The notes below the pieces were generated by a model. It had not been told where the DNA came from, did no database searches, and worked only from the letters and a program-made list of their open reading frames with translations. The position numbers and the translations under genes are program-made. A stretch of 14,882 bases of DNA from Gammaproteobacteria bacterium (GTDB taxonomy: Bacteria > Pseudomonadota > Gammaproteobacteria > Arenicellales > Arenicellaceae): assembly GCA_030426005.1 (NCBI GenBank), contig JAUHZM010000043.1:1-14882 (forward strand), given 5' to 3'. Shown here piece after piece: positions 7,160-14,499 of this stretch (within the stretch, counting starts at the first letter, position 1; each line of letters begins with the position of its first letter).

Positions 7160-9475
7160 ATGAACACCAAATTAAAAGCCATTCCACGGCTTCTTCTAAC
7201 CAGTACCGTTGCCGCCGGACTATCGATGCCGGTCGCACAAGCACAAACCGTGCTGGAGGAGATCGTGGTCACTGCGCAAAAACGTGAAGAAAGCGTTTCA
7301 GACGTACCGATAGCGGTTTCCGTACTCGGTTCAGATAAAATCGATGCCGCACATGCGGTCGGTTTTGAAGGGCTGCAGCAACTGATTCCCTCTGTCTCTG
7401 TACGTAAAGGCAATACCAACCGAAACTCAACCGTTGTCATTCGTGGCATCGGTACAATTTCGTTCAGTACCGCGGCGGAACCGAGTGTTTCAACCGTGGT
7501 TGATGGGGTCGTGCTGGCGCGTTCCGGTCAGGCATTTACCGATCTTTACGATCTTGAGCGTCTAGAGGTTCTGCGCGGGCCACAAGGGACTTTATTCGGT
7601 AAAAATGCGTCCGCAGGTGTGGTGAATATGACCACGAAGCGGCCTAGTGAAGAGCTGAGTGGCAGTGTGGATGTGTCGGTATTTGAGGGTAACGAAACGC
7701 GACTAAAGGGGCGTATTTCTGGTCCGCTATCGGAGTCAGCACGCGCGAGCCTAACCGTATTCGATGGTAGTTTTGATGGCTATATCACCAATACGTTTAC
7801 CGGCCAAGACACCAACGGCTATGATCGCACTGGGTTCCGAGGTATGTTGGAATGGGATGTCTCTGATTCGATTGACGTGCTGGTCATCGCAGAGGATTAC
7901 AGTGCAAAGGATAATTGCTGCGCCGACCTAGAAGGTCTTCCCAGTGGTCGCAACCCAACTTCGCCTGCTGCCCCAAATAGCGCCGGAATCGTTAACGGAG
8001 TAGCCGATATTGATCTATCTCAACGATTGGTGGATCATGACTTAGAAACCAGCACGCAAGATGATCATTCTGCATTGTCAGTGCAAATTGATGCCGATGT
8101 TGGTGACTATGTGTTGACGTCGATTACGGCAGGTCGTGAATGGGACAACACCGAGATCCGCGAGGGGGACTTTACTTCTAATGCGGGCGATGCCGCGCAA
8201 CCTGTGGATTTTTCTAACACCTTCTTTCAATTGCATGATATTGGCATCCAAAGCTGGGAGCAGTTTTCACAAGAGTTGCGGATCACGTCACCGGCCGGTG
8301 AACGGTTTTCTTGGCAAGCGGGGTTATTTTATTGGAATCTTGAGTCGGACCGTAGCTTTCGTCGCGACGCAAGTTGCCAAGTACACCCGAATAACGACCC
8401 AATTCTCGAAGCTAATCCCGGGTTAACGTGTCTTGCTAATGACATCGTCGCTGCCACAGCGGTATTTGATACGAAATTCGAAAACTTTGCCGTCTTCGGC
8501 CAAGGTACGCTGCGACTAAGCGACACGCTGGATTTGATTGTCGGCCTGCGTTACACCGACGATGAAGTGTCATTTAACCATCGTCGTTTAAATGATGACC
8601 CGTTTGGACGACGCGGTGTTGGCGTCCGAGGCGTTGGAAACAACACTGACTTCTCAAACTCAACCAGCGAGACTAATACCTCTGGGAAGATTGGTTTGCA
8701 ATGGGATGTCTCTGACAACAGTATGCTTTATACGACTTATTCACAGGGCTACAAAGGACCTGCGTTTAACACTTTCTACAACATGTCGGAAACTGACACC
8801 TTGCCGATTGGCGCTGAGACATCAGACGCGTATGAGCTGGGGTATAAATTAACCACCGATTCGCTTTTTGCTAACCTGACCTTGTTTAAAACGGATATCG
8901 AGGGATTTCAGGCCAATAACTTTGATGATTCGAGCGGCGTCACAATTACCCGTTTGACCAATGCGGGTGATGTGTCTACTCAAGGCATAGAGCTAGATTT
9001 ATTATGGCAAGCTACGGATAATTTACAAATTTCAGGTGGTTTTGCATCGGTTGACGCAGAGATTGATCGCTTTAACTGCCCGCGTGATGTCGCCGCGGGT
9101 AGCTGTACTGACCGAAGTGGCTTAGATGTGCCATTCTCGCCAGACTTGAAGTACACCTTGAGTGCAAACTACGTTTTACCAATGTCTTCCTTCGATGTGA
9201 TTTTAAACGGCTCGTTTGTGCACATGGATGAGCAAGTCTCTGATTTACCGGGGAATGACGGCAGTGTTAACCCAGCTGCGGTATTACCTGGCTATGATAT
9301 TTTAAACGCCAGTGTCGCGTTCTCTTTTAACGACGGGCGTTATGTCCTGACCTTGATTGGTAAAAACCTGGGTGATGAATCGTATGTTACTACCTACAGC
9401 GGTGATAACTTCCGCTACCAAATCCCACGCGATGCTGAGCGCTATTTCGGTGTGTCATTCAAAGCTGAGTTTTGA
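7160..9475 (+). CDS. TonB-dependent outer-membrane receptor
   Basis: A 771-residue outer-membrane active transporter energised by TonB-ExbBD. The signal peptide covers residues 1-28 (basic start, hydrophobic core, cleavage likely at VAQA/Q), and the TonB box EEIVVTAQ is at 33-40. The plug (about 45-165) contains the RGIG and LRGPQGTLFGKNASAGVVN signatures. The rest is a 22-strand-type barrel ending in Phe771 (SFKAEF), as expected for BAM recognition. Cysteines occur in loop-like segments (NCC; CQVHPN...GLTC; CPRD...GSC) that may form disulfides. GAGAGGAG (7145-7152) is a strong ribosome-binding site 7 nt before the ATG. No SusD partner is present, as usual in Proteobacteria. The shared operator and the position after the symporter imply import of the glycoside cleaved by the GH31 enzyme. 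The substrate cannot be read from the sequence. Confidence 0.95.
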   Translation: MNTKLKAIPRLLLTSTVAAGLSMPVAQAQTVLEEIVVTAQKREESVSDVPIAVSVLGSDKIDAAHAVGFEGLQQLIPSVSVRKGNTNRNSTVVIRGIGTISFSTAAEPSVSTVVDGVVLARSGQAFTDLYDLERLEVLRGPQGTLFGKNASAGVVNMTTKRPSEELSGSVDVSVFEGNETRLKGRISGPLSESARASLTVFDGSFDGYITNTFTGQDTNGYDRTGFRGMLEWDVSDSIDVLVIAEDYSAKDNCCADLEGLPSGRNPTSPAAPNSAGIVNGVADIDLSQRLVDHDLETSTQDDHSALSVQIDADVGDYVLTSITAGREWDNTEIREGDFTSNAGDAAQPVDFSNTFFQLHDIGIQSWEQFSQELRITSPAGERFSWQAGLFYWNLESDRSFRRDASCQVHPNNDPILEANPGLTCLANDIVAATAVFDTKFENFAVFGQGTLRLSDTLDLIVGLRYTDDEVSFNHRRLNDDPFGRRGVGVRGVGNNTDFSNSTSETNTSGKIGLQWDVSDNSMLYTTYSQGYKGPAFNTFYNMSETDTLPIGAETSDAYELGYKLTTDSLFANLTLFKTDIEGFQANNFDDSSGVTITRLTNAGDVSTQGIELDLLWQATDNLQISGGFASVDAEIDRFNCPRDVAAGSCTDRSGLDVPFSPDLKYTLSANYVLPMSSFDVILNGSFVHMDEQVSDLPGNDGSVNPAAVLPGYDILNASVAFSFNDGRYVLTLIGKNLGDESYVTTYSGDNFRYQIPRDAERYFGVSFKAEF

Positions 9476-9496
9476 TTGATCGGATAGGGTGATCGC

Positions 9497-9525
9497 AAAA
9501 AAGCCTCGCACCGCGGGGCTTTTTT
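9497..9525. terminator. Strong Rho-independent terminator, bidirectional
   Basis: AAAAAAGCCTCGC (9497-9509), loop ACC, then GCGGGGCTTTTTT (9513-9525) form a 13-bp stem with a single G-T wobble. The T-run ends transcription of the receptor gene 22 nt after its stop. The matching A-run gives a T-run on the minus strand, so the element can also end the convergent DUF4846 gene. Confidence 0.92.
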
Positions 9526-9593
9526 GGTTTGCTAGCTAGGATCTAGATCGGCAAGAGTAGCCGCTTTTGATACCGAGTTAAATCGCGGCCTGC

Positions 9594-10349
9594 TTAATGC
9601 GCAGTCTGAAACCGCATTAGGACTGGTACACCAAAGGTGCCAAACACGGATTCCGCGTAGCGTTGATACCCCTCGGCCGTAAACCATCCGCCGAGACTGT
9701 CCTGATTCTTGGCATCTTCAATGTGGAATTGCTGGGCTGGCATATAGCTATAGCCAATCAGGTAAGCGTGCTTGCCCTTAGCGTCAGTGGCGTGGTCGAT
9801 GACGACCGAAACATGCCCGATGCCGCCATCAATGTTTTGCACATACATATCACCGACCCTGAGATCCGATAGCGAAGCAACGTTCTGAGCGCCGGATTTA
9901 ATTGAGTATGAGTTGGAGTACGCCATATGCCAGCGCAGATACGCCCTATATTCCTTATTCGCCTTGGCGAATGGCTTCGGGTTGCCGTGGTAGTCATACA
10001 GAGCAAGTTTGTCTAAGGCATTAATACTTTTTAAATAATCAGCCCATAACCGCATGCTGAAATCGGCACATTGCTCCAAATCCGAATCGAACAGCAGTGG
10101 CAAGTCGAGCACCGCAAGGGAGTTGTAATAGCCCGGTGGCAAATGTTCGCCATTCCAAAGTGTTACTCGATTGTTTTTCTTGAGTGGCAGGCCGCGTAAG
10201 AAAGCTTGATAGCTCTCTGGCGTGCTCTCGATGCGTTCAAAACCTTCGGGTGGTGGAATGTCCGAAACCCGTTGGTTGGCGAGACCTGGCAGCGAGAACA
10301 CAAGCGTCAAAGTGCACAATGCGATACGAAACTGCTGCAATTTAGACAT
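9594..10349 (-). CDS. Exported DUF4846-family protein, possible papain-like fold
   Basis: A 251-residue protein with a probable Sec signal peptide (1-24, cleavage near GLA/NQ), so likely periplasmic. It matches my recall of DUF4846 (PF16138): LRGLPL (51-56), AVLDLPLL (79-86), QCADFSMRLWADY (93-105), GDMYV (166-170), GHVSVVID (178-185) and SYMPAQQFHI (201-210). The family has no established function that I know of. Cys94 at the head of a helix, followed later by GD-hydrophobic-V and GHVSVV, is the layout of NlpC/P60 and CHAP-type papain-like peptidases (Cys, then His), so a hydrolase acting on peptidoglycan or an amide is possible. This is inference. The gene is monocistronic, convergent with the receptor gene, and followed upstream by tRNA-Ser and then mltF. 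Confidence 0.85.
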   Translation of the reverse strand: MSKLQQFRIALCTLTLVFSLPGLANQRVSDIPPPEGFERIESTPESYQAFLRGLPLKKNNRVTLWNGEHLPPGYYNSLAVLDLPLLFDSDLEQCADFSMRLWADYLKSINALDKLALYDYHGNPKPFAKANKEYRAYLRWHMAYSNSYSIKSGAQNVASLSDLRVGDMYVQNIDGGIGHVSVVIDHATDAKGKHAYLIGYSYMPAQQFHIEDAKNQDSLGGWFTAEGYQRYAESVFGTFGVPVLMRFQTAH

Positions 10350-10465
10350 GGTTTGGAAAGTAGGGTCGGCACTGAGTGTTAAGACACTATAACACCGATG
10401 TCGGGCGCTAATTATTAAAGATAAGGCGAGTCTGTGATTGAACGGAATAGGGTAGACTGTATTGC

Positions 10466-10556
10466 TGGCGGAGAGAGGGGGATTCGAACCCCCGATACGC
10501 TATAAACGTATACACACTTTCCAGGCGTGCGCATTCGACCACTCTGCCACCTCTCC
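10466..10556 (-). tRNA. tRNA-Ser (anticodon GGA)
   Basis: The minus strand folds into a class II tRNA. The acceptor stem GGAGAGG/TCTCTCC ends in one G-T pair, followed by discriminator G and an encoded CCA. The anticodon loop CTGGAAA reads GGA (codons UCC/UCU). There is a long variable arm (TATACG...CGTAT) and the T arm GGGGGTTCGAATCCCCC. It closely resembles E. coli tRNA-Ser(GGA) in the anticodon, variable and T arms. No partial duplicate of its 3' end is visible elsewhere in the window, so it does not look like a used integration site here. Confidence 0.97.
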
Positions 10557-10678
10557 AATTGCAATGATTGTCAGCCTCGTTAGATGTCTAAGCTGAACTA
10601 AACCTGGCGGTTCCGCTGGCTCTGACCTAGTTTGCTTGGCCGTCAGTCAGAACGATGCGGAGGATAAACTAGTTTGCA

Positions 10679-12163
10679 GTGTGGTTCAATTGCTTATTGC
10701 GAGGTAAGCCGCGAATCGCTATTCTGCGCATCATGCGTATTCATCTCGTGATCCCTCAAATGTATCGACTGCTGGCGAGTGCAGTACGCTTTTTCTTTCG
10801 CCACGTTGAGCTGATCCTAATTTTGGGGCTCATCACGCTGGCGGCAGTACAGTACTATTTAAGACCGCAGTCTCAGTCTCTGGATGAGGTGCTGGCGAGC
10901 GGTGAGTTGCGCGTGCTGATCGCAGACGAACCAGACTCGCAGTTTATGTTTAATCGTCAGCACTACGGCTTTGAATACGAGTTGTTGGCGCGCCTGGCTG
11001 AAGACCTAGGTGTGGAGCTGCATTTAGACGTGGTTCCTTACGGTGAGCTGTTTACCTTACTTGACAGTGGCATCGCGGATATTGCCGTCGGCGGTATTCT
11101 CGAATCGCCGTTTGTGCACCGCGTGAGTCAGCCAACGATTCCATGGTATCAGGCCAAGACCACGGTGATTTACAAGCGTGGAACTCAGCGCCCAAAGAAG
11201 CTGGAAGATCTGCAGGACGCCAAAATTCTCGCTGGCGCGCGTTACTATCAACTGGATGAGTTGGCCGGTCTGAACCTAGTGGACGACCACCGTTCCGAAT
11301 ACGATTTATTTACCGCAGTGGACAAAGGGAAGGAGCGATTTGTATTAAGTACAAATTACCGCGCCTTGAACGCAAAACACTATATGCCGTATTTAAATCG
11401 AAGCTTTATTTTGCCAGAGAAGGTTGGTGTGGTCTGGGCATTGCCCAAGCGTGTCGATGCGGCTTTGCTGAGTCGCGTGAATGGATTCCTGCAAGCGGCC
11501 TTGGATGAGGGCCTTCCGGCGCGGTTGGCGAATGACTATTTCAAAGCGCCAAATAGGCTTTCGACCTACGATGTTTTGGCGATTCATCGCAAAATCGAAA
11601 CGGTTTTTCCTGACTTTGAATTCGCCTTTCGCAAGGCGGCGCGGCGCGGCAAAACCGATTGGCATTTGTTAGCTGCCATGGCGTACCAGGAGTCCCGGTG
11701 GTCAAATGACGCGACGTCGCCGACTGGCGTGCGCGGGATCATGCAACTCACCACCGAGACAGCGGAGTATCTCGGTGTGGAAGATCGGCTTGATATGACG
11801 CAAAGTATTGATGCTGCGGCGCGCTACCTGTATTTATTGAAAGGAAAATTACCGAAAGAAATCAAAGAGCCGGAACGTACGTGGTTTGCTGTCGGTGCCT
11901 ACAATATTGGCTGGAAGCACATTCGCTATGCGTACAAAAAAGCCAAGCGTGAGGGCAAAGACTACACGCAGTGGCGCACCATAAGTGACATGTTGCCGAC
12001 GCTGTACGATGAACCATACTCAAAGGGTGTTCAGGCTAAGCGTTATGTTGAGCGCGTGCAAATCTTTACCGACATAATGCGGTTCTATGACTTACATCAA
12101 CGCGAGGATGAGCCACTAAAGCCTGGTGTGGCAGAAATCGGCAATCTCCGAGCTCAGAAATAA
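10679..12163 (+). CDS. mltF: Membrane-bound lytic murein transglycosylase F
   Basis: A two-domain cell-wall enzyme that cleaves the MurNAc-GlcNAc bond of peptidoglycan with formation of 1,6-anhydroMurNAc. A hydrophobic anchor (about 43-60) is followed by a periplasmic-binding-protein-like regulatory domain (about 66-290; SGELRVLI at its start, FGF-like YGFEYELLARLAEDLG) and a C-terminal SLT family 1 domain (about 313-470). The catalytic Glu is E338 in AMAYQESRW, and TSPTGVRGIMQLT and GAYNIGW are conserved. Length and layout match E. coli MltF (518 residues). The start is uncertain: GTG 10679 has GGAGG 15 nt upstream, while ATG 10733 and 10760 lack a clear ribosome-binding site but give a more usual distance to the membrane segment. 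The gene diverges from tRNA-Ser and is followed by an independent gene. Confidence 0.93.
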   Translation: MWFNCLLRGKPRIAILRIMRIHLVIPQMYRLLASAVRFFFRHVELILILGLITLAAVQYYLRPQSQSLDEVLASGELRVLIADEPDSQFMFNRQHYGFEYELLARLAEDLGVELHLDVVPYGELFTLLDSGIADIAVGGILESPFVHRVSQPTIPWYQAKTTVIYKRGTQRPKKLEDLQDAKILAGARYYQLDELAGLNLVDDHRSEYDLFTAVDKGKERFVLSTNYRALNAKHYMPYLNRSFILPEKVGVVWALPKRVDAALLSRVNGFLQAALDEGLPARLANDYFKAPNRLSTYDVLAIHRKIETVFPDFEFAFRKAARRGKTDWHLLAAMAYQESRWSNDATSPTGVRGIMQLTTETAEYLGVEDRLDMTQSIDAAARYLYLLKGKLPKEIKEPERTWFAVGAYNIGWKHIRYAYKKAKREGKDYTQWRTISDMLPTLYDEPYSKGVQAKRYVERVQIFTDIMRFYDLHQREDEPLKPGVAEIGNLRAQK

Positions 12164-12197
12164 GCCTCAAAGGCTGTATCCATGATGACTCAGCCGT

Positions 12198-12203
12198 TAT
12201 AAT
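12198..12203 (+). promoter_or_regulatory. Candidate -10 box of the sulfotransferase-like gene
   Basis: A perfect TATAAT lies 41 nt before the ATG at 12245 in an otherwise GC-rich stretch. No good -35 box is found 16-18 nt upstream (TGTATC at best), so an activator or a weak promoter would be implied. The site gives a leader of about 35 nt. Confidence 0.35.
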
Positions 12204-12244
12204 CGCGCGCTTTCAATTTAGAATTTGCGCGGTAAATCAGTACT

Positions 12245-13120
12245 ATGTCGGCACCAGAAACTTTCTTCCATATTGGCTATGCGCGCGCGGCGTCAACCTT
12301 TTTACAGAAAACGGTATTTCCGGCGCTAACTGGATTGCAATACATACCGCGTAATAACTTTCGCGTTCGTGAGAGTGAGAAACGCCGTTTTAAAGCCGAT
12401 AAAATTCTAATGTCGCGTGAAGCGGGCGAGTTTATTTTTGATCGTGTGGAGCGCGTCCACGAGATTTTTGGTAGCCGCATCATCATTTCGTTGCGTCGTC
12501 ACGATGTATTAGCCGCATCGACGTATCGTTTGTATGTCAAAAATGGCCAGACTTTCCGATTTGAACAGTTTCTTGATCTCGAAAACAACAACGGCGTGCG
12601 CAAGCTGGAAGACTTCACGTATATGCGTTTGTTTGAGCATGTTGAGAAGGTGACTGGTGAAAAACCAATCGTGCTGATTTTTGAGGATTATATTGCGGAT
12701 CCTGACTTTTACATCGACACTCTGTGCAAGGCACTGGACTGCGGTGTGGACAAGTCGAAGCTAAGTCACCGAGCGGTACATAAATCCTACAGCGACAAAC
12801 AATTACGCTTGCGTCGTCAGATGTCAGAAAAGTACTTATCGCCGGCAGAATCGCATGCGCGCTTAATCGGAATAGGGATCGACGACTATACGTTTGGTCG
12901 TCGGATGAAAGAAAAAGTGATGGTGCGTGTGTCAGGGCTATTAATGCGCTTAATCCGTTTTGCGCCTGACAGCTGGCTGAACGAAGAGCCACTGATCAAT
13001 CAAGCTCATGCCGATGCGATTCGTGATTATTTTGCGGAAGATTGGAAAGCCGCTTACGCGTACGTCGAGGGCCAAAGTGAGGCGCTCGGCGTAACGCGTA
13101 ATAAACCAGCGCCGTACTAG
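12245..13120 (+). CDS. Sulfotransferase-fold protein (PAPS-type P-loop)
   Basis: A 291-residue cytoplasmic protein. The N-terminal HIGYARAASTFLQ (9-21) corresponds to the PAPS 5'-phosphosulfate loop of sulfotransferases (usual form GxxKxGTTxLQ). The segment IISLRRHDVLAASTYR (80-95) corresponds to the 3'-phosphate motif, with R85 and S92 in the usual R-x6-S spacing. The middle (PIVLIFEDYIADP, 155-167) resembles the acceptor-side strand found in bacterial sulfotransferase-domain proteins. The first loop has Arg13 where many members have Lys, which is unusual. The acceptor may be a glycan, lipid or small molecule and cannot be inferred. The gene appears monocistronic, and its stop overlaps that of the opposite acyl-CoA dehydrogenase gene. 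Confidence 0.75.
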   Translation: MSAPETFFHIGYARAASTFLQKTVFPALTGLQYIPRNNFRVRESEKRRFKADKILMSREAGEFIFDRVERVHEIFGSRIIISLRRHDVLAASTYRLYVKNGQTFRFEQFLDLENNNGVRKLEDFTYMRLFEHVEKVTGEKPIVLIFEDYIADPDFYIDTLCKALDCGVDKSKLSHRAVHKSYSDKQLRLRRQMSEKYLSPAESHARLIGIGIDDYTFGRRMKEKVMVRVSGLLMRLIRFAPDSWLNEEPLINQAHADAIRDYFAEDWKAAYAYVEGQSEALGVTRNKPAPY

Positions 13121-14343
13121 CGGTAACCGGCAAGTTCCTTACGGGCAACTTGCATCCGGTGGACCGAATCTGGTCCATCGGCAAAGCGCAGAGTACGCAT
13201 TTGCGCGTACATGTCTGCCAGTGGTGTGTCTTGCGACACGCCCGTGCCACCAAACATCTGCATCGCTTCATCGATGACTTTTAAAGCCATATTTGGCGCC
13301 ACGACTTTAATTTGCGAGATGTACGGTGCGGCCGCGTGTGGATCACCTTGGTCCATCATCCATGCTGCTTTTAAACAAAGTAGGCGAGCCTGTTCGATAC
13401 CAATTCGGCAATCCGCGATGATGTCGTAGTTGGCGCCTAACTTAGCCAATGGGCGGCCAAACGCCGTACGATTCATTGAGCGCTCACACATCAATTTCAA
13501 TGCACGCTCTGCTTGCCCAATTGCGCGCATGCAGTGGTGAATACGGCCTGGGCCAAGACGGCCTTGACTCACTTCAAATCCACGACCCTCACCAAGCAAC
13601 AAGGCTGAGGCAGGAACACGCACGTTTTCGAATCGAATGTGCATGTGACCGTGTGGTGCATCGTCATGACCAAACACGGTCATGGCGCGTAAAATCTTGA
13701 TGCCGGGTGCGTCCGCAGGGACTACAAACATCGAGTGTTGAGCATGGCGAGGTGCTTCATCACCGGCAGTTTTGGCCATCAGAATGTACACCTTACAGCG
13801 CTCGTCACCAGCGCCAGAAGACCAGTATTTCTCGCCGTTGAATACCCAGTCGTCACCGTCACGCACGGCACTGAATTTCAGGTTGGTTGCATCCGAGGAG
13901 GCGACATCTGGCTCTGTCATTAAGTATGCAGAGCGGATTTTACTTTCAAGAAGTGGTTCAAGCCATTGTTTTTTATGCTCTTCTGAGCCATATCGCTCAA
14001 GCACTTCCATGTTGCCGGTGTCCGGCGCCGAGCAATTGAAGACCTGTGGACCTAATACGCACCAGCCCATTTGCTCAGCCAGATAGGCATACTCGACGGT
14101 TGATAAGCCGTAGCCGCGTTCGGAATCAGTCAGCCAGAAGTTCCAAAGTCCTTGCGCGCGTGCCTTCGCTTGCAAGCCATCCAGGATCTCGTGTTGTCGT
14201 TGCGTCATGGCAAAACGATTCCCGTCTTTGCCAACTTCGCGGTGAAACTCGACATCGGCGTCGAGCACTTCTTCCTGAACCAGTTTGGTTACTTTCTCTA
14301 ATATGGGTTGCAGTCGTTCGGTGACCCCTAAATTCATAGTCAT
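13117..14343 (-). CDS. Acyl-CoA dehydrogenase, ACAD10/11-like
   Basis: A 408-residue FAD-dependent acyl-CoA dehydrogenase that introduces a trans-2,3 double bond into an acyl-CoA. The helical N-terminal domain (about 1-135) is followed by the beta domain with MTEPDVASSDATN (142-154) and WVFNGEKYWSSGAG (166-179). The C-terminal helical domain has GRIHHCMRAIGQAERAL, RTAFGRPLA and MQMFGGTGVSQDTPLADMYAQMR. The catalytic-base region reads ADGPDSVH (388-395), so Asp392 probably replaces the usual Glu. This variant is typical of the ACAD10/11-like group, whose substrates are often branched, long or hydroxylated acyl-CoAs. AGGAA lies 7 nt before the first ATG, which favours 14343 over the second ATG at 14337. 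The gene diverges from dusC. No electron-transfer or thioesterase partner is adjacent. Confidence 0.92.
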   Translation of the reverse strand: MTMNLGVTERLQPILEKVTKLVQEEVLDADVEFHREVGKDGNRFAMTQRQHEILDGLQAKARAQGLWNFWLTDSERGYGLSTVEYAYLAEQMGWCVLGPQVFNCSAPDTGNMEVLERYGSEEHKKQWLEPLLESKIRSAYLMTEPDVASSDATNLKFSAVRDGDDWVFNGEKYWSSGAGDERCKVYILMAKTAGDEAPRHAQHSMFVVPADAPGIKILRAMTVFGHDDAPHGHMHIRFENVRVPASALLLGEGRGFEVSQGRLGPGRIHHCMRAIGQAERALKLMCERSMNRTAFGRPLAKLGANYDIIADCRIGIEQARLLCLKAAWMMDQGDPHAAAPYISQIKVVAPNMALKVIDEAMQMFGGTGVSQDTPLADMYAQMRTLRFADGPDSVHRMQVARKELAGYR

Positions 14344-14454
14344 ACGGATTCCTTTGGTTATTGGTTACTTTGTCTAATTATATTCCGGTACCAATTCTAC
14401 GATATTCAGTGTGCGAGATGTGCGCTAATTGTTCGAGGCTACCGTAAGCTCAAT

Positions 14455-14468
14455 ATTGTAGGTACAAT
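14455..14468. promoter_or_regulatory. Inverted repeat and possible -10 box before dusC
   Basis: ATTGTA-GG-TACAAT is a perfect 6-bp inverted repeat in the 156-nt divergent gap between the acyl-CoA dehydrogenase gene and dusC. Its right arm, TACAAT (14463-14468), is a 5/6 match to a -10 box and would give a leader of about 25 nt to the dusC ATG. No good -35 box accompanies it. A role as an operator is speculative. Confidence 0.3.
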
Positions 14469-14499
14469 CACGGCCCAAGTGAACTGAAGAGAGCAAACA

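Noticed and set aside
10466..10556. tRNA-Ser as an integration site for a mobile element
   Set aside because: No integrase gene and no repeat of the tRNA 3' end occur in the window, and the flanking genes are ordinary chromosomal ones.
12163..12175. AGCCT-CAA-AGGCT hairpin after mltF as a terminator
   Set aside because: The stem is 5 bp and is not followed by a T-run.
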